Source: CAMDPA01 sp965223035 (GTDB lineage: Bacteria; Pseudomonadota; Alphaproteobacteria; Rhizobiales; Hyphomicrobiaceae). Taken from it: DNA of 64,000 nucleotides. The DNA lies in NCBI GenBank assembly GCA_965223035.1, contig OZ244980.1, positions 930,001 to 994,000 on the forward strand. The letters run 5' to 3'. Within the stretch, counting starts at the first letter, position 1. The number at the start of each line of letters is the position of its first letter. Position numbers and translations under genes: made by a program. The notes under the pieces are model-generated. The model saw nothing but the letters and a program-made list of their open reading frames with translations, did not search any database and was not told where the DNA came from. Positions 52,982 through 62,168 of this stretch are shown here, piece by piece.

Positions 52982-54121
52982 ATGAGGGACAAAACGCGAA
53001 ATCTAGCCATGGTCGCGGCTACGGCCAGTCTGCTGGCGCTCGACGTCGGTGCCTGCGCCGGCGTCGCGCTCGCTCAACGGGCCAGTGCCAACGACACGGC
53101 GCGCTTTCTGGCCGGGCTCAAACCCTCGGAGGCATCGCCGCTGGCCGGATTGACGCGACGGCAAAGTTGGAACCGGCACGCGCGCTCCTTCGGGCGGTCC
53201 TGGAAGGACATTGAACGGCGCCAACTGTCCCGTATCCGAACGTGGGCAAAAACGCATCTCAAAAAGCCGAGCCCGACCTTGCTCTATATGTTTAGCGGTC
53301 CGGATTACCTCTACGCGAACGCCTTCTTTCCTTCGGCCAAAACCTACGTCCTGACGGGCTTGGAGCCGGTCGGTCTGGTGCCGGCGATCTCTCCGGCCGT
53401 GCAGCGTCGCTTGGGTAGCGAACTATCGGGCCTGCGGACCTCGATGGGCTCGGTGCTCAGCTATAGTTTCTTCATCACCAAGAAGATGAAGACGCAACTC
53501 AGATATCGTCTGCTGTCAGGGACCCTGCCGCCGCTCTATGTGTTCATGGCACGGGCCGGATCGACAATCAGATCGGTGCGGCTGGTCGCTCTCGATCGCG
53601 GGGGCAAAGTGCAAGACCGCGGTCGCAAAGCCGGTGAAGCCAACGGTGCACCCGGTGTCGAAATCGTCTTTGAACGCGGAGCAGAGGATGTTCGCAAACT
53701 TTATTACTTCCAAACAGACATTTCGAACGGCGGCCTCAAGAACACCGGGCTGACCAAGTTCATAGCCGGTTTGGGACGGGCGGACGGGTTGGTCAAGAGT
53801 GCCTCGTATCTGCTGCACTCGGGCTGGTTTTCCGACATCCGCCAGGTGCTGTTGGACCAGGTCGAGACGCTCGTCCAAGACGATTCTGGAATTCCTGTGC
53901 GCCACTTCAGGGCGAACGACTGGAAACTAGAGCCTTACGGGCGTTATCTCGGGCCGATCTCAATCTTTCCAGGACGCTACCAGACTCAGCTGGCACGCAT
54001 TTTCAGGCGTTCGGCGCAGCCGATCGATTTTGGGATCGGCTATCGCTGGCGTCCAAATCAGTCCAATCTGCTGGTCGCCAGACGCTTAGCGGCCAGCATG
54101 CAGCGCGCCAAAACCAACTAA
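52982..54121 (+). CDS. Secreted protein of a conserved but uncharacterised type
   Basis: The protein has 379 residues from an ATG at 52982. A signal sequence covers about residues 8-32 and ends near GVALAQRA. The mature part contains LYMFSGPDYLYANAFFPSAKTYVLTGLEPVG and KLYYFQTDISNGGLKNTG, then FLKS-like SASYLLHSGWFSDIRQVLL, sequences that look constrained rather than low complexity. I associate this pattern with uncharacterised proteins of other proteobacteria but can assign no activity. It is divergent from the secreted hydrolase-like gene. Confidence 0.75.
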   Translation: MRDKTRNLAMVAATASLLALDVGACAGVALAQRASANDTARFLAGLKPSEASPLAGLTRRQSWNRHARSFGRSWKDIERRQLSRIRTWAKTHLKKPSPTLLYMFSGPDYLYANAFFPSAKTYVLTGLEPVGLVPAISPAVQRRLGSELSGLRTSMGSVLSYSFFITKKMKTQLRYRLLSGTLPPLYVFMARAGSTIRSVRLVALDRGGKVQDRGRKAGEANGAPGVEIVFERGAEDVRKLYYFQTDISNGGLKNTGLTKFIAGLGRADGLVKSASYLLHSGWFSDIRQVLLDQVETLVQDDSGIPVRHFRANDWKLEPYGRYLGPISIFPGRYQTQLARIFRRSAQPIDFGIGYRWRPNQSNLLVARRLAASMQRAKTN

Positions 54122-54402
54122 AGATTTGTATAGCCCGGACGTCTACCACCTGGCTTTTTGTGCGGATAAGCCGAGGTGGAGCTGACACTGTCCGGCCAGC
54201 ACGGTATGCTGGGCTGTTTCGGCAGCCTGGTGCGCGTGCTTCGGGCCAGGCGTTGGGGGCAGGAGTTCGTGAGTAGCTGAGCGCACAGCGGTGACAAGAG
54301 CCGGCTTGGATGGCCGTCCTCTTATGTTGGCCTATACTGCAGGGGCGATACCGACCGTGCGCGAGGGCTGGGCCCGCGCTGCCACTTTAGCATGGACCGG
54401 AG
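54122..54402. other. Gap upstream of the CPA2 antiporter gene
   Basis: No gene or interspersed repeat is seen in these 281 bases. A TATACT sequence at 54333-54338 is a possible -10 element for the antiporter, without a good -35 at the right distance. Confidence 0.4.
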
Positions 54403-56265
54403 ATGAATGACGTCACCCTGCAACAGGTGGTCTGGTTGCTTGCTGCTGCGGCGGTGGCCGCGCCGCTGGCGAAGGCACTTCGGATCGGCTCGGTTCTGGG
54501 CTACCTGCTTGCCGGTATTTTGATCGGTCCGTTCGGCTTTAGTCAGATCTTCACGGACTATACCGCGGAGCAGCTGTTGCACGCGGCCGAGTCGGGCGTC
54601 GTCCTGCTGCTGTTCCTGATCGGCCTGGAGCTTCGGCCGCGCCGCCTGATGGCGATGCGCAACGCCATCTTCGGCCTCGGCGGCAGCCAGTTGTTGATCA
54701 CCGGGTTGGTCTTGGCGGTGGTGGGCATCGGTTTGGGTTTGTCGCCGGTGCCAGCGCTGTTCATCGGCTTTGTGTTGGCGTTGTCGTCGACCGCGTTCGC
54801 GCTGCAGATGCTGGAGGAAAAGGGCGAGCTCACCGCCCGGCACGGCCGCCTGGCTTTTGCGGTGCTGTTGTTTCAAGACCTGGCCGCGATACCGTTGATC
54901 GCCTTGGCACCGGCTTTCGCCCTGGCGGAGATTGGCAACGCGCCGAAAATGGATGCCATTGCGGCCGTGCGGGCGTTGGCGACCATCGTGCTGGTGGTGG
55001 CGGTCGGTCACTTCGTGCTCGATCGGGTGCTGCGCCTGATCGCCCGCACCCAAGTTCGCGAAGCGATGACGGCGGCGGCCTTGCTCACGGTGGTGGGCAC
55101 CTCGTTTGTCATGGTGCAGGCTGGCCTGTCGCCGTCGCTTGGTGCTTTTCTCGCTGGCGCGCTGTTGGCCGAATCGTCCTATCGGCACCAGCTGGAGGCC
55201 GATATCCAACCGTTTCAAGGCCTGCTGTTGGGCGTCTTCTTCACCGCGGTCGGGATGACCCTCAACCTAGAGGTCTTGCTGCTGGCGCCTGGGCTGATCA
55301 TCGCACTTGTCGTGTGCCTGGTCACAATTAAGTCAACCATCCTGTACATGCTTGGCCGTTGGCAGGGCCTGGAGCAGTGGGCCGCGCGCCGGCTTGGCCT
55401 GTCGCTTTCGCAAGGTGGCGAATTTGCCTTTGTCCTGTTGACCGCCGGCACCGCCGCCGGTGCCATCGCGCAGGACCACTCAGAGGCGCTCGCGGTCGTG
55501 GTCACCTTATCGATGGCGCTCACGCCCTTGTTGCTGCTGGTCGACGAAGCGATCGGTCGACCCAAACCGGCAGTGCAGCCGGTGGCTGCCATGCCCGAAG
55601 AGGAAGGCCATGTTATCATTGCCGGCTTTGGTCGGTACGGCCAGATCGCCGCCCGGGTGCTGTTGGCGAAGCGAATCCAGATCACGGCGCTTGACATCAA
55701 TCCCGAGCAGATTGCAACGCTGGAGCGGTTCGGTTCCAAAGCATTTTACGGTGACGCCAGTCGGCTGGAGGTGTTGGAGGCGGCGAGTGCCGGTAAGGCA
55801 CGCGCGTTGGTACTCGCCATCGACGATGTGGAGACGTCGTTGCGGGCGGCGGCGGTGGTTAGGGCCCATTACCCGGATCTGCCCGTCTTTGCCCGAGCGC
55901 GCAATCGCAATCATGTGCATCGCCTGATGGATCTCGATATCAAGGTCATCAGGCGCGAAACATTCCTGTCGGCATTGGACCTCACGCGCGAGTTGCTGCG
56001 CGAGTTCGGGCTGTCGGAGCGGGAAGTGCGATTTACTCTGGACACGTTCGCGCGCCAGGATGAGCAGCGCCTAACTGAAGATTATAAGCATTATACCGAT
56101 GAGCAGAAACTTGTAGAGCGCGCGCGTAGCGATGCGGAAACCTTGGCCGAACTGTTTGACGAGGATGTCGCGGCTCAGGCGGCTGCAGATGAGGTGCCGG
56201 TCAAACGCTCAGACGCGACAAAGGTTGGAGCGAAGCCTGCCTCCAAGAAGGAGACACTTGCATGA
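54403..56265 (+). CDS. CPA2-type monovalent cation:proton antiporter, KefB/KefC-like, with RCK domain
   Basis: The protein has 620 residues. About 12 membrane segments fill residues 1-385 (for example GSVLGYLLAGILIGPFGFS and LLLFLIGLELRPRRL), with QGGEFAFVLL as the CPA2 signature near 342-352. A RCK/TrkA-N domain starts at about 402 with IIAGFGRYGQIAARVL and reaches about 530. The acidic tail resembles KefB/KefC. These proteins export K+ in exchange for H+, gated by glutathione adducts or nucleotides. Its TGA overlaps the ATG of the downstream kinase (ATGA). Confidence 0.93.
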   Translation: MNDVTLQQVVWLLAAAAVAAPLAKALRIGSVLGYLLAGILIGPFGFSQIFTDYTAEQLLHAAESGVVLLLFLIGLELRPRRLMAMRNAIFGLGGSQLLITGLVLAVVGIGLGLSPVPALFIGFVLALSSTAFALQMLEEKGELTARHGRLAFAVLLFQDLAAIPLIALAPAFALAEIGNAPKMDAIAAVRALATIVLVVAVGHFVLDRVLRLIARTQVREAMTAAALLTVVGTSFVMVQAGLSPSLGAFLAGALLAESSYRHQLEADIQPFQGLLLGVFFTAVGMTLNLEVLLLAPGLIIALVVCLVTIKSTILYMLGRWQGLEQWAARRLGLSLSQGGEFAFVLLTAGTAAGAIAQDHSEALAVVVTLSMALTPLLLLVDEAIGRPKPAVQPVAAMPEEEGHVIIAGFGRYGQIAARVLLAKRIQITALDINPEQIATLERFGSKAFYGDASRLEVLEAASAGKARALVLAIDDVETSLRAAAVVRAHYPDLPVFARARNRNHVHRLMDLDIKVIRRETFLSALDLTRELLREFGLSEREVRFTLDTFARQDEQRLTEDYKHYTDEQKLVERARSDAETLAELFDEDVAAQAAADEVPVKRSDATKVGAKPASKKETLA

Positions 56266-57182
56266 GCCTGATCATTTGCATTGGACATGCTGCTCTCGAT
56301 CGCATTTATCGCATAGATCGGTTTCCGCAGCGGCCGACCAAAATCCGGGCATTGGAGCACATTGAATCGGGGGGTGGCATGGCCTCCAACGCTGCGGCCG
56401 CGATCGCGAGACTGGGCGGTCGGTCCGAACTATGGAGCCGAATTGGCGAGGACGACAACGGCGTCAGGATCAGACGGATGCTGATCGCATTCGGTGTCGA
56501 TGCGCGTTACGTCCAATCATTCGAGGGGAATCGGACCTCGACCTCGGTCATTCTGGTCAACGGCAGCGGCGAACGGCTGATCGTCGGTGCGCGCGACGTC
56601 AACATGCCATCCAGCACCTCTTGGCTTCCGCTAGAGCGGGTGACGGAAGCCGACGTGGTGGTGGCGGACGTGCGCTGGCTGGAAGGGGCAAGGGTCACCT
56701 TCGACGCCGCGCGCAAGGCCGGTATTCCCACGGTGTTGGATGCGGATTTGGGTGGGCGGGACGCGCTCGATGATCTGTTGAAACTGACCGACTATGCGAT
56801 CTTCTCATGCCAGGCACTTGAAGAGTTTGCGCCGAAAGGCAACAACGCCGAGCGGCTGCAGCAGGTGGCGCGATTGGGCCCGTTGCATGCCGGTGTGACG
56901 CTTGGCGCCGACGGTTACCTGTGGAAGGAAGGCGGCGAAATCTCGTCGTGTCATGCCTTCAAGGTCGACACCGTGGACACGACAGGGGCCGGAGACGCAT
57001 TTCATGGCGCGTTCGCCTTAGGACTCGCGGAGGGCCTGCCCACACCTGACAATGCGCGCCGCGCCTGCGCCGTGGCGGCGATGAAATGTCAGCGGCTGGG
57101 CGCGCGGTCCGGGTTGCCGACGGCCGATGAGGTCATGCAGTTCATGAAATCCCAGCCCCGGCCAAACGGGCAGGCCAATTAG
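56262..57182 (+). CDS. PfkB/ribokinase-family carbohydrate kinase
   Basis: The protein has 306 residues. The first PfkB signature GGMASNAAAAIARLGGRSELWSRIGEDDNG is near the N-terminus (about 33-62). The second, DTTGAGDAFHGAFALGLAEG (about 241-260), carries the catalytic Asp and the anion hole. The phosphorylated substrate could be a ketose, ribose or nucleoside; it cannot be fixed by eye. The start overlaps the antiporter stop by four bases, so translation is coupled. Transketolase follows beyond a repeat, which would suit a sugar kinase. Confidence 0.92.
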   Translation: MSLIICIGHAALDRIYRIDRFPQRPTKIRALEHIESGGGMASNAAAAIARLGGRSELWSRIGEDDNGVRIRRMLIAFGVDARYVQSFEGNRTSTSVILVNGSGERLIVGARDVNMPSSTSWLPLERVTEADVVVADVRWLEGARVTFDAARKAGIPTVLDADLGGRDALDDLLKLTDYAIFSCQALEEFAPKGNNAERLQQVARLGPLHAGVTLGADGYLWKEGGEISSCHAFKVDTVDTTGAGDAFHGAFALGLAEGLPTPDNARRACAVAAMKCQRLGARSGLPTADEVMQFMKSQPRPNGQAN

Positions 57183-57275
57183 AGCGGCCTGCTCTCATCG
57201 GTCGATGATCTAAAGCGTGTCAGTGTGTGCTGGAACCAGCCCGCGCCTCCGCCTCAGGCGGCGTTGCTCTAGACG
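57181..57275. repeat. Interspersed repeat before the transketolase gene
   Basis: GAGCGGCCTGCTCTCATCGGTCGATGATCTA opens the element at 57183. CTGGAACCAGCCCGCGCCTCCGCCTCAGGCGGCG lies at about 57230-57263. The rest of the gap to 57351 holds no gene. Confidence 0.7.
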
Positions 57276-57351
57276 CCGCCAACGCGCATCGCTAAGACCG
57301 GCGTATGGCGGCGCGACGCGGCATGCGGGCGCAGAATCGGAAGGGCGCGCG

Positions 57352-59358
57352 ATGGCGGATACCCCTAATTCAACTGCAACGGCCGATGTCACCCATCAGG
57401 ACATGGCGAATGCCATTCGCGCGTTGGCCATGGACGCGGTGCAGGCGGCCAATTCCGGACATCCCGGAATGCCGATGGGTATGGCCGATGTCGCAACTGT
57501 CCTGTTCCGCGACGTCTTGAGGTTTGATGCCAGCGCACCGAATTGGCCCAACCGCGATCGCTTCGTTCTCTCGGCCGGTCACGGCTCGATGCTGCTCTAT
57601 GCGGTGCTTCACCTGACCGGCTATCCGGTCATGAGTTTGGATCAGATCAAGCGGTTCCGGCAGCTGGGCGCGGCGACCGCGGGGCATCCGGAGTTCGGCC
57701 ATGCGGCCGGCATAGAAACCACCACCGGTCCGCTTGGCCAAGGGTTGGCCAACGCGGTGGGGATGGCGCTTGCCGAGCGGATCTGGAATGCCAGGTTGGG
57801 TGCGGACATCATCGACCACCACACCTATGTGGTGGCCGGCGACGGTTGCCTGATGGAGGGCATTTCGCACGAGGCGATTTCGCTGGCCGGCCACCTTGGA
57901 TTAGGTCGCCTGGTGGTGCTGTTCGACGACAACGACATTTCGATCGACGGGCCGACCGGTCTTGCCACCTCCGATGACCAAATGGCACGGTTTGCCGCGG
58001 CCGGCTGGAATACCGTCAGCGTCGACGGGCACGATCCTGCAGCAGTTCTGGATGCGCTGACGATGGCACGGGCGGCGTCGCAGAAGCCGTGGTTGATCGC
58101 CTGCAAGACCATGATCGGGTACGGCGCGCCAACCAAGCAGGGCACCGCGGCGGTGCATGGTGCACCGTTGGGCCATGACGAGATCAGCGCAGCGCGTGAG
58201 CATTTGCACTGGCCGCACGTGCCGTTCACCATCCCGGACCAGATCCGAGCGGCCTGGGCCTCCGCCGGGGCCCGCTGCGCAACCGAGCGAGCGGCCTGGG
58301 AGCAACGTTTCCAAAAGCTCGAACCCGCGATCCGGGCTCAGTTCCAGGATCCGGCCGGCAGCGCCGCGACGGAGATCTCTGCGGCGATCCGGGCGGCCAA
58401 AGATGCGGCGGCGGCCGAGACCACCGCGCGGGCCACCCGGGTGTGGTCGGAGCGCACGTTGGAGCGGCTGCTTCCGGTTCTACCCGGCCTGATTGGTGGC
58501 TCTGCCGATCTCACCGGCTCCAACAACACCAAGGTCAAATCCCAGCCGGTAATCACCCAACACGACTACAGCGGCAGCTATATCCACTACGGTGTGCGCG
58601 AGCATGGGATGGCTGCGGTGATGAATGGGTTGGCGCTTTACGGTGGGCTCATCCCCTATGGCGGCACATTCTTGGTGTTCACCGACTATTGTCGTCCATC
58701 GATCAGGCTTGCCGCCTTGATGGGTCAGCGGGTGGTCTACGTGGCGACCCACGACTCCATCGGACTGGGTGAGGATGGGCCGACCCATCAGCCGGTAGAG
58801 CACTTGGCCGGCCTGCGCGCGATGCCGAACCTGAATGTGTTCCGACCCGCCGACGGCGTGGAGACGGCCGAGTGCTGGCAGTTGGCGGTGATGGAAGCAA
58901 ACCGACCCTCGGTGTTGGCATTGACGCGGCAAGGCGTGCCCAATCTGCGTCGCGCTTGTGAAGACAACCGGTGCGCCCGTGGCGGATATGTGTTGCGCGA
59001 GGCGGACGGGCCTCGCGACGTGACGTTGATCGCGACCGGCTCCGAGGTCGGCCTGGCGGTGGACGCCGCCACGGCGCTGGGCCAACAGGGCATGGCGGTG
59101 GCAGTCGTGTCGCTGCCGTCGTTCGAGCTGTTTCGGCAACAACCGGCGGCCTACCAGCACGACGTATTGGGGACTGCGCCGAGGATCGCGCTTGAGGCCG
59201 GCGTCAAGCAGGGCTGGCACGAATGGCTGCGGCCGGCCGATGTGTTTGTCGGGCTGTCCGATTTCGGTGCGTCAGCTCCGGCGGCCCAGCTGTTCGAGCA
59301 CTTTGGCCTGACGCCGGCGCGCGTCGCTGAGGTCGCGCGCAAGATCGTCAAGCGATGA
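57352..59358 (+). CDS. tkt: Transketolase
   Basis: The protein has 668 residues from an ATG at 57352 with GGAAGGG upstream. Near the N-terminus are AANSGHPGMPMGMADV and ETTTGPLGQGLANAVGMALAE; the thiamine-diphosphate motif GDGCLMEGISHEA starts at residue 163. The pyrimidine-binding region YGVREHGMAAVMNGLALYGG, HDSIGLGEDGPTHQPVEHL and a C-terminal GLSDFGASAPAAQLFEHFGLT complete the enzyme. It transfers two-carbon units in the pentose-phosphate pathway. Its 3' end overlaps the convergent cobD by 11 bp. Confidence 0.96.
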   Translation: MADTPNSTATADVTHQDMANAIRALAMDAVQAANSGHPGMPMGMADVATVLFRDVLRFDASAPNWPNRDRFVLSAGHGSMLLYAVLHLTGYPVMSLDQIKRFRQLGAATAGHPEFGHAAGIETTTGPLGQGLANAVGMALAERIWNARLGADIIDHHTYVVAGDGCLMEGISHEAISLAGHLGLGRLVVLFDDNDISIDGPTGLATSDDQMARFAAAGWNTVSVDGHDPAAVLDALTMARAASQKPWLIACKTMIGYGAPTKQGTAAVHGAPLGHDEISAAREHLHWPHVPFTIPDQIRAAWASAGARCATERAAWEQRFQKLEPAIRAQFQDPAGSAATEISAAIRAAKDAAAAETTARATRVWSERTLERLLPVLPGLIGGSADLTGSNNTKVKSQPVITQHDYSGSYIHYGVREHGMAAVMNGLALYGGLIPYGGTFLVFTDYCRPSIRLAALMGQRVVYVATHDSIGLGEDGPTHQPVEHLAGLRAMPNLNVFRPADGVETAECWQLAVMEANRPSVLALTRQGVPNLRRACEDNRCARGGYVLREADGPRDVTLIATGSEVGLAVDAATALGQQGMAVAVVSLPSFELFRQQPAAYQHDVLGTAPRIALEAGVKQGWHEWLRPADVFVGLSDFGASAPAAQLFEHFGLTPARVAEVARKIVKR

Positions 59359-60385
59359 GCCCGCCGGGCCAACCGGCAGCGACGGCGACCGCCGCCAGAC
59401 CGGCGTAGGCGGCGATCTGGATCCCGCAGGCGGTGCGGTAAAGTCGCAGCGCCGCGCGGATATCAGACGCAGTGGCATTTGCGGACCCATCGCCGATCCA
59501 GCGTCCGGCGATCGCCGCCCCGCCATAACTGCGCGGTCCGGCTAGGCTGATGCCCAACGCCCCCGCCATGGCGGCTTCCGGCCAGCCGGCATTGGGCGAG
59601 CGATGATGCCCGGCGTCGCGCCATACGGTTGACATGGCGCCGCGAGCGGACGCGGTCGGTGTCAGGGCGGCGGCCACGATCAACCATAACGACGCCAAGC
59701 GGGCGGCCGGCCAATTGGCAACGTCGTCGAGCCGTGCGGCCGCCCAGCCGTACGCCGAGTACCGATCCGTACGATGTCCGATCATGCTGTCGGCGGTGTT
59801 GATCGCCTTGTAGACCGCCGCGCCGGGCAGGCCGGCCAGCGCCAGCCACAACGCTGGCGCCACGACGCCGTCACTGAAGCTTTCCGCCAAGCTTTCGATC
59901 GCCGCACGGCAGACGCCGGCCAGGTCCAGCCGATCGGTATCACGCCCGACGATCAGGGCCACCGCTTGCCGGCCTTCGGCGACACCGGAGCGCTCGAGGG
60001 CCTCAGCGACCGCAGCAACGTGCGCATCGAGGCTTCGCTGCGCCAACAGCGTGCTGGCCAATAGGGCTGTCAACAACAAGGCGGCGATGCCGCCGACGGC
60101 GGCTGTGTTGCCGGTCTGGTGCGCGAGCCAGGCCAGCGCGGTGCCGAGCCCGCTTGCGATCAGATAACTGAGCAGGGCAACGATGATCAGCAGACCCAGC
60201 AGTGTCACTGAGCCGACCAGCCGGCGCGTTGCATGGCGCTGTGCCGGTCGGTTCCAGCGGCGCTCTGCCCGATCGATGGCAGCGCCGATCCAGGTCACCG
60301 GATGACCCACCCATTGAAACAGGCGGGTGGGGTAGCCGAAGCCCGCTTCGAGCAGCAGGGAAAGGACGGTCAACCAGAACAACAT
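59348..60385 (-). CDS. cobD: Adenosylcobinamide-phosphate synthase CobD/CbiB
   Basis: The protein has 345 residues. Several hydrophobic segments fit the integral membrane topology of CobD/CbiB. LLLEAGFGYPTRLFQWVGHPVTWIG opens the family pattern, ESLAESFSDGVVAPALWLALAGLPGAAVYKAINTADSMIGHR is the strongest signature, and GAMSTVWRDAGHHRSPNAGWPEAAMAGALGI is near the C-terminus. It attaches the aminopropanol arm to cobyric acid. It is divergent from cobC, as in many cobalamin gene sets, and convergent with tkt. Confidence 0.94.
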   Translation of the reverse strand: MLFWLTVLSLLLEAGFGYPTRLFQWVGHPVTWIGAAIDRAERRWNRPAQRHATRRLVGSVTLLGLLIIVALLSYLIASGLGTALAWLAHQTGNTAAVGGIAALLLTALLASTLLAQRSLDAHVAAVAEALERSGVAEGRQAVALIVGRDTDRLDLAGVCRAAIESLAESFSDGVVAPALWLALAGLPGAAVYKAINTADSMIGHRTDRYSAYGWAAARLDDVANWPAARLASLWLIVAAALTPTASARGAMSTVWRDAGHHRSPNAGWPEAAMAGALGISLAGPRSYGGAAIAGRWIGDGSANATASDIRAALRLYRTACGIQIAAYAGLAAVAVAAGWPGGLIA

Positions 60386-60898
60386 GCCGCAGCAGGCTAT
60401 CGCGTTTCAGTGGGAGCTGGAACCGTCCCGTTCCCCGCCGGGCCACCCGATGGGTCGGTGTTGTGGCAGGAAGGGCTGGGTGAGTGGGCCAGCAAAACGC
60501 CTCCGCCTCAGGCGGACATGATCCAGCACGGGTTGCCACAATCGCTCGGCCGCGCGCCGGGGAATATCGCCGACGTCGGTTCCGGTCGGCTCGCTGTGCT
60601 GCAGGTCGGCGGCCGCGTCTGATACCATGACCGTGGTCACTGCCGCCTTGACGGGCGCTCTGGCTCCACCGATCGTCATGGCCGGTGCAGATGGCATTGA
60701 CCCGTTGCCGCGGCTGCTGGCGCGGGGCGGGGTAGGCCAGAGCATCATCCGACCCGATGGGATCGCGCTTGCGGTTCACGGGGCGGATAGAAACGTGCTC
60801 GACTCAACGTGTGCGCGCAGACCAAGGGCTTCGGTCGATCGCAGAAGCTGATCAGGTCCGAGGGGATGTTGCGCGCGTCTGAACTGCGGTGCTCTATC
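60386..60898. repeat. cobD-cobC divergent gap with an interspersed repeat
   Basis: GGAGCTGGAACCGTCCCGTTCCCCGCCGG lies at about 60413-60441 and CGCCTCCGCCTCAGGCGGACATGATCCAGC at about 60500-60529. From about 60530 to 60898 open frames exist on both strands but none has clear family character. I could not recognise a cobalamin riboswitch. Confidence 0.6.
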
Positions 60899-61942
60899 AT
60901 GTCGCGCGGCGAGGTCAAACCGGTGATGCATGGCGGCGACCTGGACGCTGCCCAGCAGAATCATCCCAAAGCGCCACAGCCGTGGATCGATCTGTCGACC
61001 GGCGTCAACCCGCACGCCTATCCGTTGCCCGACATTGCGCCGCAGGCCTGGACGCGTCTGCCGCTCGCCTCCGACGCGTTGGCGTTGCGAACCAGTGCCG
61101 CTCGACGCTACGGAGCGGCCGATCCCACGATGGTGGTGGCCGCTCCGGGCACGCAGGCCCTGATCCAGATCATCCCGCGGTTGCTGCCGCCAAGCCGAGT
61201 GCGGATCCTTGGTCCGACCTATGGCGAGCATGCCCGGTGTTGGGCGATGGGTGGTCATCACGTGCAGGTGGTGGAGACGCTGGCCGCACTCCAGGACGAT
61301 CAAACCAGCGTGGTGGTGGTCGTCAATCCCAATAATCCGACCGGCGCGCTCTTGCGTCGGCAGGACTTGCAGCGGTTGGCGGACCGGCTCAAGCGACGCG
61401 GTGGTCTGCTGGTGGTGGACGAAGCGTTCATCGATGCCGGCGATGGGCAAGCAAGTCTGGTGCCCAGCTTGCCGGCGGCCGCGCTGGTGCTGCGGTCGTT
61501 CGGCAAGATCTACGGACTGGCCGGCCTGCGACTCGGCTTTGCGATCGCAGATCGGTCCATTGCACAGGGTTTGGCCGACATGCTCGGTCCATGGTCGGTG
61601 CCTGGCCCCACGCTCGAGATCGCGCAAGTGGCGTTGGCGGACACCGATTGGCTACATGCGGCACGTACGCGGCTGCTCGACGATAGCGCCAGGCTCGATG
61701 CCTTGTTAACCGCTGCCGGCGGTGTGCCCGTCGGCGGTACGCCCCTGTTTCGGTTGGCGCGATTTGCCGAGGCGCGCACGCTGGCACATACCTTGGGTGA
61801 GCACGGTATCTTGGTGCGCGGCTTTACCGAGCGTGCCGATTGGCTGCGCTTCGGCCTGCCAGGGACAGCTGACGCCTGGCGCCGGTTACAGGTGGCGCTG
61901 GCCGCGACGCCCGGTGATGCCGCGCGCCGCCGCCCAGGCTGA
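60899..61942 (+). CDS. cobC: L-threonine-O-3-phosphate decarboxylase CobC (class I PLP aminotransferase fold)
   Basis: The protein has 347 residues from the ATG at 60899, chosen because HGGDLDAAQQ near the N-terminus is the usual start; ATG at 60866 or GTG at 60809 are alternatives. WIDLSTGVNPHAYPLPDI, NPNNPTGALL, VVDEAFIDAG and the PLP-lysine region VLRSFGKIYGLAGLRLGFAIA are all intact. The product aminopropanol phosphate feeds the cobD reaction. The gene is divergent from cobD. Confidence 0.93.
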   Translation: MSRGEVKPVMHGGDLDAAQQNHPKAPQPWIDLSTGVNPHAYPLPDIAPQAWTRLPLASDALALRTSAARRYGAADPTMVVAAPGTQALIQIIPRLLPPSRVRILGPTYGEHARCWAMGGHHVQVVETLAALQDDQTSVVVVVNPNNPTGALLRRQDLQRLADRLKRRGGLLVVDEAFIDAGDGQASLVPSLPAAALVLRSFGKIYGLAGLRLGFAIADRSIAQGLADMLGPWSVPGPTLEIAQVALADTDWLHAARTRLLDDSARLDALLTAAGGVPVGGTPLFRLARFAEARTLAHTLGEHGILVRGFTERADWLRFGLPGTADAWRRLQVALAATPGDAARRRPG

Positions 61943-61959
61943 TACCATCGGCTTGTGAT

Positions 61960-62145
61960 CGCCCCTAAAGTGGTGAGCAACCCGCTTTTCCTCGGGATCG
62001 TTCCAACGCCGAGGAAAAGCAGAAAGTTGGTCTCCACTTTAGCAGCGATCATCTTTGCGCCTTAAATCGGAACCGGCGCAATTGGAACCGGCGTTGCGGT
62101 TCCGATTTAAGGCGCGATGATCTAGGGGAGCGGACCGGTAAGGCA
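61960..62145. repeat. Interspersed repeat with two perfect hairpins
   Basis: Hairpin 1 at 61984-62020 has 12-bp perfect arms GCTTTTCCTCGG and its complement, yet another arm sequence, with loop GATCGTTCCAACG. AAAGTGG/CCACTTT and GAGCAAC/GTTGGTCTC flank it. Hairpin 2 at 62057-62115 has 19-bp perfect arms GCGCCTTAAATCGGAACCG and its complement. The element lies between cobC and a convergent gene. Confidence 0.95.
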
Positions 62146-62168
62146 CATCCGCTTTCGGCGGAACGGCT

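Noticed and set aside
60407..60851. Open frames on both strands in the cobD-cobC gap, considered as a cobalamin gene fragment
   Set aside because: No family motif could be recognised, and part of the sequence is the interspersed repeat.
60386..60898. Possible cobalamin riboswitch upstream of cobC or cobD
   Set aside because: I could not find the conserved B12-box or a matching arrangement of stems.
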